Source: Isoperla grammatica
Lineage: Eukaryota > Arthropoda > Insecta > Plecoptera > Perlodidae
Assembly (NCBI GenBank): GCA_945910005.1
Contig: OX246745.1
Location: forward strand, 41,176,564 to 41,240,563
Direction: 5' to 3'
DNA length: 64,000 nt
Within the stretch, counting starts at the first letter, position 1. Each line of letters starts with the position of its first letter. Shown one piece after another: positions 12,295-19,678 of this stretch. Under the pieces are notes generated by a model. It saw only the letters and a list, made by a program, of their open reading frames with translations, had not been told where the DNA came from and made no database searches. The translations under genes and the position numbers were made by a program.

Positions 12295-12827
12295 AGTCTC
12301 CTCTTGGTTGTTGCACTAAGATGTGCCTTTACTGATGAATGTGACAGCTTTCTGATTACTTGGGGCATTTTGCCGCCTCTCTTTGCTAGATAATCTGCCT
12401 TCTCATTACCACACTTCACAATGTGCTGGAATCCATTGCAACACTATACCTCCCATGGCAACATAATATAGTCTAAGCGGCAGTATCTTGCATTCTTTCA
12501 TCTTGTTCTCTAGATTGTTTACGATTGCTAAGGAGTTATTCTTCTTATGTAAAATAGCATGTAATAAAACAAATCGATAGCAACCATAAACAAATCCTAC
12601 ACTTAACTATGACCATTAGGTTTGAAGTAGGACAAGCCCAATGATTTGACTATGCATCTGACCCTAAGGCTATACTGTGTTATATCGAATGGTGCTGAAG
12701 GGACCCTGACAACACGTGGTACTGGCATGAAGATGTCTTGTTGTTGAATGGCGATACCAATGTGGGCGTTAGGACAACTGAAAGACAATACGAACCCAGG
12801 AAAATAACATACATTTAAATTTCCCAG

Positions 12828-12968
12828 GACAACAAGGGAAAAAATTGGAAACAGAAAGAGATCACCCGGAAAGCTGGCGAGGCGTGGTGCAGACTTTCAG
12901 ATGCGGACAAGAAACCTTATAAAGAAGCGGCAATGAAGAATATAGAAAAAGAAGGAAAGAAGAGAAAG
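12828..12968 (+). CDS. HMG-box gene, exon B (second and third helices of the HMG box)
   Basis: Acceptor ATTTAAATTTCCCAG at 12813-12827, donor AAG|GTATGT at 12969. 141 nt, 47 codons, phase 0 at both ends. It continues the box with DNKGKNWKQKEITRKAGEAW, then CRLSDADKKPYKEAAMKN, then a lysine-rich end (IEKEGKKRK). The WK, KAGEAW, LSDADKKPY and AAMKN elements match the conserved core of HMG-box proteins. It is joined in phase to exons A and C by position and phase only; no transcript evidence is available. The intron that follows begins with a degenerate copy of the exon's second half. Confidence 0.8.
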
Positions 12969-12974
12969 GTATGT

Positions 12975-13023
12975 GGGGACAAGAAACCGTATCAGGAAGC
13001 GGCGATGAGGAATCGAGAACAAG
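12975..13023 (+). pseudogene. Degenerate partial duplicate of HMG exon B
   Basis: Seven bases after the exon B donor, the sequence repeats the exon's GACAAGAAACC(T/G)TAT...GAAGCGGC(A/G)ATGA motif (DKKPYQEAAMRN) with several substitutions. It has no acceptor of its own. It is an in-tandem relic within the intron. Confidence 0.65.
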
Positions 13024-13044
13024 GCACTATAGGTACACGCATAT

Positions 13045-13302
13045 GCCCGGTTCCCATGTCTCTTGCCGGGCGGCAAGCCGATGCGTGGTGACCAATCAGA
13101 ACTAAGGCTCATCTCTTGCACTGCCTTCCAGCACCGCGACGGAAACGCTGTGATTGGTCACCGCGCGGCTAAGCTGATGCGCGGTGACCAATCAGAACTT
13201 TGTCTAAATTCTTGCACTGCCTTCAAGCACCGCAACGGAAACGCGCTGTGATTGGTCATCGCGCGTCAGCTGGCCGCGCGGCAAGAGTCATGGGAACCGG
13301 CC
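13045..13302. mobile_element. TIR element bearing several CCAAT/ATTGG boxes
   Basis: Inverted ends GCCCGGTTCCCATG and CATGGGAACCGGCC, about 258 bp. The interior is duplicated, giving GACCAATCAGAACT twice and GTGATTGGTCA twice in opposite orientations. CCAAT-type boxes upstream of the last exon could act as regulatory sites, but this is only a motif observation. Confidence 0.65.
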
Positions 13303-13329
13303 ACTATGGCGGATTTGTAGCAACCCATT

Positions 13330-13457
13330 AGGTTCGTTCATTTGTCGTGTTTGTAACTGTTAGAACACTGAACACCACCAGAACATATGAAGATTTTTTA
13401 CAGATGAACAACGAACAACCTGTTCGGACTGTTCGAAACGGACAAATGAACGAACCT
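13330..13457. mobile_element. 128-bp MITE, AGGTTCGTTCATTTGTC family, small copy
   Basis: Perfect 17-bp inverted ends AGGTTCGTTCATTTGTC flanked by ATT on both sides (13327-13329, 13458-13460). A longer member of the same family is at 54401-55051, with its own 3-bp duplication. A central part (GAACACCACCAGAACATATG and ACGAACAACCTGTTCGGACT) is shared by both. Confidence 0.9.
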
Positions 13458-13542
13458 ATTATTTCCCGACCTTTGGGTCACGTGAACCAATCAGAAACTC
13501 GCCGTGTCTTTTCTGATTGATTTCCGTGATCTGCCGGTCCAG

Positions 13543-13977
13543 AGAAAACGTGTCGGCCGTGTTGCCGTGAAAGGTTTGAGGGATACCGGGACATTGTTGC
13601 AGCGTGCAGGTAGATGTAAGAAGCGTCGGGTCTGCTCCGAGGGCCGCAAGAAGATGTCGCGAAGCCGGAAGACCGGGAGGACAACGAGGATCTACCGACG
13701 ACGCAACCGCCACAACAGCGACTACGAGACGGACGACACCTCGACGACAACCGACTTCGAGTTGCCGCGGAAACGACGCAAGCCGGCGAAGCAGAAGGGG
13801 TCGACCAGGTCTTGTATCTGCGGTATGAAACACCGCGACCCCAGGGATAAAGCGCCGCCGTTGAGGAGGAAGAACAAGAGGAAAGCGGTTCGCAAACGCT
13901 CCAGAGAAGAGGATTATGACAGCGATACGACCTCCATGAGCTCGTCCACGTCGTATGATTCAACGGGGACAGAATAA
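13543..13977 (+). CDS. HMG-box gene, last coding exon (basic and Ser/acidic tail)
   Basis: Two phase-0 acceptors are possible: ...CCGGTCCAG|AGAAAA at 13543 (better pyrimidine tract) and ...TTGTTGCAG|CGTGCA at 13603. The frame ends with TAA at 13975-13977. The tail is strongly basic (RKKMSRSRKTGRTTRIYRRR, later LPRKRRKPAKQK), has a small CICGMKH motif, and ends in a Ser/Asp/Thr-rich segment (DYDSDTTSMSSSTSYDSTGTE). With exons 1, A and B the protein would be about 231 or 251 aa. Function beyond DNA or chromatin binding is unknown; a sperm-type chromatin protein is only a guess. Confidence 0.65.
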   Translation, partial: RKRVGRVAVKGLRDTGTLLQRAGRCKKRRVCSEGRKKMSRSRKTGRTTRIYRRRNRHNSDYETDDTSTTTDFELPRKRRKPAKQKGSTRSCICGMKHRDPRDKAPPLRRKNKRKAVRKRSREEDYDSDTTSMSSSTSYDSTGTE

Positions 13978-14373
13978 CCAATGTTGTTATCGTAGTGCTG
14001 TCTAGTCATTTGTATATTTGATAGCTTCTCGTTATAATAATCTAGGAAAATTTAAATTGTTTTCGATGTTATTGTTAAATTTTTATGAAACCGTTATTAA
14101 AAAGCTCATTAATAGTTTCGTTAAGAAGAGGAAAGCGGTTCGCAAACGCTCCAGAGAAGAGGATTATGACAGCGATACGACCTCCATGAGCTCGTCCACG
14201 TCGTATGATTCAACGGGGACAGAATAACCAATGTTGTTATCGTAGTGCTGTCTAGTCATTTGTATATTTGATAGCTTCTCGTTATAATAATCTAGGCCAA
14301 TTTTAATTGTTTTCGATGTTATTGTTAAATTTTATTGAAACCGTTATTAAAAAGCTCATTAATAGTTTCGTTA
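13876..14373 (+). repeat. 250-bp tandem duplication of the HMG gene 3' end
   Basis: 13876-14125 and 14126-14373 are nearly identical. Each contains the last 34 codons, the stop and ~145 bp of 3' flank, with ATTAAA motifs. The second copy lacks the upstream part of the exon. It is therefore a 3'-end duplicate rather than a second gene. It could offer an alternative terminal exon or polyadenylation site. Confidence 0.9.
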
Positions 14374-14634
14374 TTATACGTTATTTAAATTTATATCTGT
14401 TTTTGAAGATCAGATGAGGTCAAATAAGGATTGAAGACATTATGTTAGAGTAAGAAAATGAATGGAGCAAATAAGGCAGAGTAGGTATTAATAGTATCGG
14501 CATGTGAAAGGGATAATTCATAATTGTAATTTTTCGTGGGAATACCCGTTATAGGGTAGACACCAGCTTGACCTGATGTATCCCTCTTCAGGTGAATAAC
14601 TAGGTTATTAGGCTGTTAAGTTTAGATAGTTGGG
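14374..14634. other. Intergenic or intronic DNA, no feature seen
   Basis: No exon, RNA or repeat that I can support between the 3' duplicate of the HMG gene and the SINE-like sequence. Confidence 0.4.
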
Positions 14635-14795
14635 AAAGAATGTCCGAGGGCCATTTCCCAGCATTTGCCTTTACGACTGAGAAAAACCTCGGGGAAAAAT
14701 TCAAGTCAGGACTACTGCGGTGGCCGGAATCGAACCGGCAACCTCCCGAATTAGAGCCTCACGTCTTACCGCTGAGTCTCCTCTATCGGTGTGAA
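14635..14795 (-). mobile_element. tRNA-derived SINE, minus orientation
   Basis: On the minus strand, a tRNA-like head has an A-box-like ACTCAGCGGTAAGACG and a B box GGTTCGATTCC within GCCGGTTCGATTCCGGCC. The tRNA-unrelated body follows (ends near TTTCCC at 14655). This is the standard architecture of tRNA-derived SINEs. No flanking duplication was resolved. Confidence 0.65.
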
Positions 14796-15495
14796 AAGGG
14801 TGTCAGGAAGAGGAAGAGGGTAACAAGAAGATTGAGGAGAAAAATGTTTGAATGTAGCTTCAAGGTAGACAGACAAAGACAGCGATGACAGGACAGTGTG
14901 AAGAAGAGTGTGGAACAGAACAGCGAGGAGGAGACTGGAACGTGGTGGAAAGCTGAGAAGTGGAGAGATCTAGTTTCCATGCCAACTCAACGTAGATTAG
15001 TACGTAGTTATCAAGAGCAGCTGAGGGAGAACGTATGGCAGGTAGAGTGCTCTGTGAGCGATGACGTTCAGTTTACCTATTTTATCTAGCTCAGCTTCTG
15101 TTAAATGTTCCAAATCTTATATGCCTAATATATTATTTACAGTAATTTTTATTATTGACATACTTAAGCACTTAAAACTTAATTATTAATGAGTGTTATG
15201 TAATTAAAAAAATAACAATCAGCCAAAGAATCCAGAAAACAACTGAAACCTAGTACAATGGTTGACGGAATAACACAGTCCACAACACTCTTCGCGTGCG
15301 GGTAAGGTTAAGCCGTCCTACAGCCATCCGTATTCCCACGGCATCATTATTTCATGCGTCAAGTGAGGGGCATACTGACATTTGTGTGGGTGTGAACGCT
15401 CACAGCGCTGCTGTCATACGGTCTCCCAATGATACCGTATTATTGTTATCTAAAATGAAAACGATGCCGCATGGTTACACTTTGGTTTAACTCAC
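14796..15495. other. Intron of the THSD7-like gene, no feature seen
   Basis: AT-rich DNA downstream (minus strand) of the 15496-15693 exon donor. No further TSP1 exon or RNA signal is recognisable, so the next host exon must lie elsewhere, probably beyond the window's left end. Confidence 0.4.
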
Positions 15496-15693
15496 CAATC
15501 AGCTGCCTCGTCTGTGTGCGCTGTTGGCACGCCTGCTTGCACGGCGTCCAGTCTGACCAACCGGACACGACGCACGGCAGTTTGCAGTCGACGAAGCAGG
15601 ATTGCCACTGTGCGGGCGCCTTTTCCCCCAGATGCTCCAGACAAAGTCCGGGACGGACCCTGGCCCCCCGTTGGTTGCGGTAACACCAGACTC
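15496..15693 (-). CDS. Thrombospondin type-1 repeat exon (THSD7-like gene), downstream exon
   Basis: Minus strand: acceptor TGTCCGCAG at 15694 and beyond, donor ATTG|GTGAGT at 15496/15495. 198 nt, 66 codons, phase 1 at both ends, as is common for TSP1 exons. It encodes the end of one TSP1 unit (VWCYRNQ...LC...QSCFVDCKLPC), then the start of the next (CVVSGWSDWTPCKQACQQRT). Regular cysteines and the WSDWTPC core mark a secreted or type I membrane protein of the THSD7 kind. In THSD7 proteins such repeats form the extracellular part. The Polinton begins 12 nt upstream of this exon. The adjacent upstream exon is at 32669-32895, so this exon is separated from its partner by a ~17 kb intron. Confidence 0.75.
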
Positions 15694-15698
15694 CTGCG

Positions 15699-15704
15699 GA
15701 CATG
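15699..15704. repeat. Polinton target-site duplication, left copy (GACATG)
   Basis: The six bases before the element start are identical to the six after its end (31470-31475). A 6-bp duplication is the hallmark of Polinton integration. Confidence 0.95.
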
Positions 15705-16117
15705 AGTAGTTATTAGCCCCGTTAAGGCAGTTTTAGGATTACGCCGAACCAAAGAAATTCGGGAAAAAGTTAAAGTGATATTACAAAAGTCTATTTATTT
15801 GGGCATCTGGTCCATAACTTTTGGTTTAAATATTTTCAATAGTTTACTTTTTAAAAAATAATTAGTAAATTTAGTTTAAATAATAGCTTATAAAATCAAT
15901 GGTAGAGCTGTGTCTAACCACATCCGGTCGAGTTCCGTTGACCACATCGTCGTCTTATCATCGTACGTAGATAAGCACGAGTAAGTAAATAGGTCCTTGG
16001 TTCGGAGGTCCTAGGTTCGACGCTAGGTTCGACCGTGACTAGGGGTCCTACTTTTAGCCTTTGTATAGCGAGAGCGAGAGCGAGAGCGAGAGCGAGAGCG
16101 AGAGTGAGGGCGAGAGC

Positions 16118-16150
<33 letters not shown>

Positions 16151-16808
16151 CGAGAGCGAGAGCGAGAGTGAGGGCGAGAGCGAGAGCGAGAGTGAGGGCG
16201 AGAGCAAGAGCGAGAGTGAGGGCGAGAGCGAGAGCGAGAGTGAGGGCGAGAGCGAGAGTGAGGGCGAGAGCAAGAGAGAGAGAGAGAGAGAGAGTGTCAC
16301 CGAGGGATGTGCTTAGTTCCTTTTCATGCCACTAGAATGCATCGAGGTCGGTGCTTACCTTAGTACGTAGTCTATTCTTGGCGCGAGGTCCTTGGTTCGT
16401 TTCTTTGTGAAGGTTATTTATTCTCTATGTTAAATTAGAACGCTCTTAATAGCTGCATAAATACTGAAAACATACAGGAAGTAGCGCAGACTCTGATAAC
16501 GTTTCCGATAGCGAGGCGTTGTAGCGTTCGACTCTACGTACGTTACTCATGGTGCTTGGTCATTGGTTCGAGGTCCTAGGTTCGACGCGAGGTTCGGCTC
16601 TTCGTATTTGAATAGCTTTATTGAGCTTATTGGTTAGAGAGATTGTTTTAGTACGTACTTTGTTGTTCCTAAAAAATTCCCTATTTTACTTTGATTGTAA
16701 TGTTGGTATGAGCTCTCTCAATGTTAAATTATAAGACCTCTTAAACAATGCACACGAGGCTGTAACAGGAAGCGTTAATACGATAGGAATAATCGTAAGT
16801 GATAGCGG
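15705..16808 (+). repeat. Polinton left terminal inverted repeat
   Basis: Pairs with 30212-31469 in inverted orientation up to ...AAGTGATAGCGG. It contains a GAGAGC/GAGA microsatellite and three clusters of a GGTTCG/GGTCCTAGGTTCGAC motif (near 16000, 16390 and 16565). Length 1,104 bp; the length difference from the right copy is mostly in the microsatellite. Differences between copies are mostly scattered substitutions. Confidence 0.93.
16061..16298 (+). repeat. (GAGAGC)n/(GA)n microsatellite in the left TIR
   Basis: Nearly pure GAGAGC, GAGA and GTGAGGGC units. The long frames reading SESESE/RARARA or their complements are artefacts of this repeat. The inverted partner (30724-31107) is longer and has a different unit pattern, so the tract evolved independently after insertion or escaped TIR homogenisation. 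Confidence 0.95.
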
Positions 16809-16983
16809 CCATGCTCGCCGAGCCAACTTTGGCCTAATTAGTATGCGACTGTTACAATAGAATCAGTGTAGTTCTACCATCATCGGACCATGTCCCAAAT
16901 ATTACTCTGTACATACACCCTCATAGTGATCTTCAGGGAATGGATAAAGGTAAGTCACAACTCAGATTTTGTTACTGATATTC

Positions 16984-16989
16984 TTTATT
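16984..16989 (-). terminator. AATAAA polyadenylation signal of the terminal Polinton gene
   Basis: Minus-strand AATAAA lies 8 bp after the stop codon of the spliced gene (exon 2 ends at 16997). Close placement after a stop is typical of compact Polinton transcripts. Confidence 0.6.
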
Positions 16990-16996
16990 GATTCAG

Positions 16997-17388
16997 TTAT
17001 TCAATAACAAGGATGTTTGATTGATTAGTATTAGAATTCTTCTTCTTCTTTTTTCTTTCGCAGGGATCAATTAATCCATCGTCGATATTGGCAGTGACAT
17101 TGGTTCTCATCTTCTTCGGACAGCGAGGAGGGCGAGGAGGAAGCGGTTTATTCTTTCTGGCTTGTATATTTATTTGAACAATTCCATTTCTAGTACTCAG
17201 ATCAATAGATAGTTCACTATCTGTATTTATTTGGGTAATATTACGTAGAAATGAAGTTTTAGAGCGAACTACGTTTTCTTGCCTCACAGCTCTTTTGAAA
17301 CGAGGATAAATATTAACCATAGCAAGGAGAGGTGAAGGAAATTCTTCATTCGAACTTTTGTTTTTGTCTTCAGTGTAGGTTTCGTTTA
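16997..17388 (-). CDS. Spliced signal-peptide gene of the Polinton, exon 2
   Basis: Exon 2 starts after the acceptor TTTTGTTTACAG (AG at 17389-17390 on the minus strand). Joined to exon 1 (17478-17526) it gives exactly 147 codons including the stop, so both splice sites keep the frame. Exon 2 encodes a 130-residue region with an N-glycosylation-type NET site, basic patches (RFKRAVRQ), a proline-rich KPLPPRPPR stretch and a closing poly-lysine segment. No family recognised. Read alone it would look like an ATG-initiated 133-aa frame, but that ATG lies across the splice acceptor. Confidence 0.6.
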
Positions 17389-17477
17389 CTGTAAACAAAA
17401 TGATAAGAGATACTTCTTTTTTTTTTACTTTGATTAGTCATGTATTACATATCAAAACAATTGTATTTTTTACTTAC
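17389..17477 (-). other. 89-nt intron in the Polinton signal-peptide gene
   Basis: Minus strand: donor GTAAGTA at 17477 downwards, polypyrimidine-containing 3' end ...CATTTTGTTTACAG. Phase 1. The small size and consensus ends fit a genuine invertebrate intron. Splicing inside a Polinton implies nuclear transcription by the host machinery. Confidence 0.6.
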
Positions 17478-17526
17478 AACCAACGACTACCTGAACCATC
17501 AGAAAAATAAGAAGTAGGTACTTCAT
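17478..17526 (-). CDS. Spliced signal-peptide gene of the Polinton, exon 1
   Basis: ATG at 17526 (minus) followed by MKYLLLIFLMVQVVVG, a textbook hydrophobic signal sequence with a charged start. It is followed immediately by the donor GTAAGT. Without splicing the frame stops two codons later. With splicing it runs on into exon 2 in phase. The product would be secreted or membrane-associated. It is the last gene before the left TIR, away from the capsid block, a usual place for lineage-specific accessory genes. Confidence 0.6.
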
Positions 17527-17636
17527 CTTTAACGTTTGATATCACACTGAGAGACTTTTGAAAAGTTCGATGAATTTAAGGGAAACAAAAAATAACGCAG
17601 TGTACAGCTATTTATTATAATTTATTCATGGCATTG

Positions 17637-17961
17637 TACATGTTATATTCAATGATACTTGACAAACATTTTTCAAGCATAAAATTTAAAACTTACAAAC
17701 TAGAATAAGCAATATAGTAAAATAATTAAATCAAAATGAATTATACTTGAGAATCAACATCATTCAAGTATATTGGCAACTTAGTCTACTTCCATTTTGG
17801 TACATGTTATATTCAATGATACTTGACAAACATCTTTCAAGCATAAAATTTAAAACTTACAAACTAGAATAAGCAATATAGTAAAATAATTAAATCAATA
17901 TGAATTATACTTGAGAATCAACATCATTCAAGTATATTGGCAATTTAGTCTACTTCCATTG
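17637..17961 (-). repeat. ~160-bp tandem duplication over a gene 3' end
   Basis: 17637-17798 and 17803-17961 are nearly identical. The right copy includes the last codons (MEVD, stop) of the 206-aa gene. The left copy is its downstream echo, so the duplicated piece carries a second in-frame-looking tail and the 3' flank. Confidence 0.9.
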
Positions 17962-18565
17962 CTTTTACTTCATCAAATAGATTCTCATAGTCAATGCACG
18001 CTGAAATCCCTTCAGGTGTTATGTACTCTGTACTAGTTTTCACTAATGAATGGTAATTCTGAACATCACTTCTAAACAGTTCGTATTTTAACGACTGCCT
18101 TGTCACACAAACAAAATATTTTTTTAGATTATTCACTTCTTCTTCTGAAAGTCGTACTCCCCAAAAGTCCGTTTTAATGACGAGAAATGGTTTTCCTCGA
18201 CTCACGGCCCATTTTACTGAGATCATGTCATACTTGTTATTTGTCTTTTCTTGCAGTTCATTTACTAGAACGCCCCACATTGCGGGATTCAAGAGAACGT
18301 ACGGTCCATTGACCCGTCCAATCTCCACCAACGAGTCAAAGTCTTTTTCGGGGTAGATTGCAACCGACACGTACGCTGAATGTCTTGGGTTCAAGAAGAA
18401 TACTCGTCGTAGAATCGTCACGAGTCTCGTGGATTTCGCTCTTCGACGGATGAGAAGGTTGACGTTTTCAGGTGAGACCTCCATTGTCATGTTTGCTTGT
18501 TCAGCCTCAGGTAACCCCTCCATTGCAGTATTCATAGCGTTGATGTTGACAGTTGAGAGCTCCAT
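17945..18565 (-). CDS. Polinton protein of unknown function, 206 aa
   Basis: Start at the ATG of MELSTVNINAMN (minus, 18565). There is no signal peptide or membrane helix. The N-terminal ~30 residues are acidic and low in complexity, followed by a basic RRRAKSTRLV patch. After that comes a compact mixed alpha/beta region (WGVLVNEL, WAVSRGKPFLVIKTDFWGV) and an acidic end. I recognise no catalytic motif. It lies between the exonuclease-like gene and the spliced signal-peptide gene on the same strand, 36 bp after the former's stop. Intact frame. Element-specific accessory protein by position. Confidence 0.8.
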   Translation of the reverse strand: MELSTVNINAMNTAMEGLPEAEQANMTMEVSPENVNLLIRRRAKSTRLVTILRRVFFLNPRHSAYVSVAIYPEKDFDSLVEIGRVNGPYVLLNPAMWGVLVNELQEKTNNKYDMISVKWAVSRGKPFLVIKTDFWGVRLSEEEVNNLKKYFVCVTRQSLKYELFRSDVQNYHSLVKTSTEYITPEGISACIDYENLFDEVKAMEVD

Positions 18566-18601
18566 CACCGACTGATGCTTTGCTTCTGTATTCGTCGTTT
18601 T

Positions 18602-19129
18602 TCAATACTTTCCGAGAAGAAAATTAACGCCGTGTCTTTCCGACGGGTGCGGACAAATCACGTGTTGTTTCTTGAGATAGTCGTAATTCAGCCATATTGC
18701 CAACTTGAGCGCGTTTCTCAGAGCGCATGATTTGTTTGGCAGGCGGTGACATGCGAACGTACAGCTCATCGTGTCGGTAAATGGAATATCTTCGGGATAC
18801 GGGCATGAACATTCCCTTCTCATATTTATAAATGTTCTCCCCGTTATTTCTGCGAGAAACAGACATTTCTCCTCGTTGAAGGCGTAGAGGGGTCCCGTCG
18901 TGGCGGTGACTTCTTCCAAAATATCGGTAAGTTCCTCGTAGGGAATGTATCCATCTCGCCAATGAATGCCGTGTTTGAAGACGGTCGTCACCATTCGTTC
19001 ATCATTTTCTTCGGATTTAAATAGGAACCATCCTACTCTCTTGCAGTCTTGACTGACGATAGCGAGTTCTTTGATTATCCATTTTCCTTCAAGGTCGATG
19101 ACGTATTCAAAGTCAACCACAAGTGCCAT
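18602..19129 (-). CDS. DEDDh exonuclease-like protein of the Polinton, 175 aa
   Basis: I choose the ATG of MALVVDFEYV (19129). It lies 35 bp after the protease stop and begins directly with the DFE strand; an upstream ATG at 19219 would overlap the protease. Visible: VVDFE (D-x-E, first acidic motif of DEDD exonucleases), KELAI, HWRDGYIPYEEL in the middle, ECSCPYPEDIP, and a C-terminal CHR...CALRNALKLAIWL block. The same domain recurs in mobile-element proteins of invertebrates, as I remember it. The remaining acidic residues are less certain, so nuclease activity is inferred rather than shown. Confidence 0.6.
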   Translation of the reverse strand: MALVVDFEYVIDLEGKWIIKELAIVSQDCKRVGWFLFKSEENDERMVTTVFKHGIHWRDGYIPYEELTDILEEVTATTGPLYAFNEEKCLFLAEITGRTFINMRRECSCPYPEDIPFTDTMSCTFACHRLPNKSCALRNALKLAIWLNYDYLKKQHVICPHPSERHGVNFLLGKY

Positions 19130-19163
19130 GATCAACAGTCTGTTTTCAACTGACGTGTGCTTC

Positions 19164-19673
19164 TCAACGTCTTGCAAATATATCCATCTGTGGTACACAG
19201 GCTTGACTTTTTTCTTCATCGTTGCAAGGTTTGCACTCTCCAAATGTATGACGAAACATCTTGATAACCCGACGATCGTTGAGGCAGCAGTCGACAGGAC
19301 TGAACATGTCCGTGAATGTCTTCATAGAGCGATGTGTCGATCGATATTTCACGTAGAGACAGCAGTACTGGCCGCATACACTAGATGCAATTCCTTGAAG
19401 TCTCTGCTTGTTGAATGTCCAGTGTGTAGAGTGATGTTGCAGAAACGTGACGAGATCATGATGAAGGGGCGGTAGGCCGTACGAGTCAAAATATTCTCCA
19501 TAGCCGTTCTCGGAGAGAGCAATCGCAATCCAATGAGAACCAGGTAGGGTTTGAATGTCCAGGTTAATGACAAAGGTCGCAGGTAGGGAAAAATAAGAGG
19601 GAATCTTATCGCGAGCATAAACACCTTTAAAATGTCTAAAGTTTAGAACTTTTTTAATTTCAAGAGTGTTCAT
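19164..19673 (-). CDS. PRO: Adenain-like cysteine protease (Polinton PRO)
   Basis: 169 aa, usual family size. Catalytic elements in order: GSHWIAIAL (His, residues ~46-53), YFDSYG (Asp-type acid, ~61-66) and SSVCGQYCCLYV (nucleophile Cys after the G/S-rich turn, ~98-109), with Gln and His spacing as in adenovirus protease and Ulp1-fold enzymes. The start is a true ATG. It lies 5 bp from the stop of the major capsid gene. By family knowledge it matures capsid precursors. The frame is intact and all catalytic residues are present. Confidence 0.93.
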   Translation of the reverse strand: MNTLEIKKVLNFRHFKGVYARDKIPSYFSLPATFVINLDIQTLPGSHWIAIALSENGYGEYFDSYGLPPLHHDLVTFLQHHSTHWTFNKQRLQGIASSVCGQYCCLYVKYRSTHRSMKTFTDMFSPVDCCLNDRRVIKMFRHTFGECKPCNDEEKSQACVPQMDIFARR

Positions 19674-19678
19674 TGTGC

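Larger units (their letters stand above)
10330..12545 (-). pseudogene. Non-LTR retrotransposon C-terminal remnant, split by insertions
   Basis: Three minus-strand pieces read as one LINE tail. 12300-12545 gives an RNase H end (WIPAHC, then after a one-base shift GNEKADYLAKRG). 10995-11166 gives the following LTTGHD/HRIRI-like stretch. 10330-10511 gives the zinc-knuckle-like CSLCGREEQNREHLIRCPSL and the closing YW...R segment. The first break is filled by the hAT-like element 11167-12294. The second break (~10512-10990) contains an HMG-gene exon and a small hairpin element. Frameshifts and stops show it is dead. It is related in type to the RNase H remnant at 49029. Confidence 0.7.

Noticed and set aside
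11180..12319. Arg/Pro/Gly-rich frames in the CGGGC-rich element
   Set aside because: Repeat-driven frames on both strands within a hAT-like element; no conserved motif.
13459..13981. Minus-strand frames opposite the HMG gene's last exon
   Set aside because: They are antisense shadows of the Arg/Lys-rich coding exon. No start context, splice support or domain, whereas the + strand frame fits exon phases.
15492..15752. Other long frames overlapping the TSP1 exon on both strands
   Set aside because: Only one minus-strand frame gives the cysteine/WSDWTPC pattern and consensus splice sites; the others are shadows.
16035..16316. Ser-Glu/Arg-Ala repeat protein in the left TIR
   Set aside because: Pure translation of the GAGAGC/GA microsatellite; the same applies to the Ser-Leu frames at 30634-31285.
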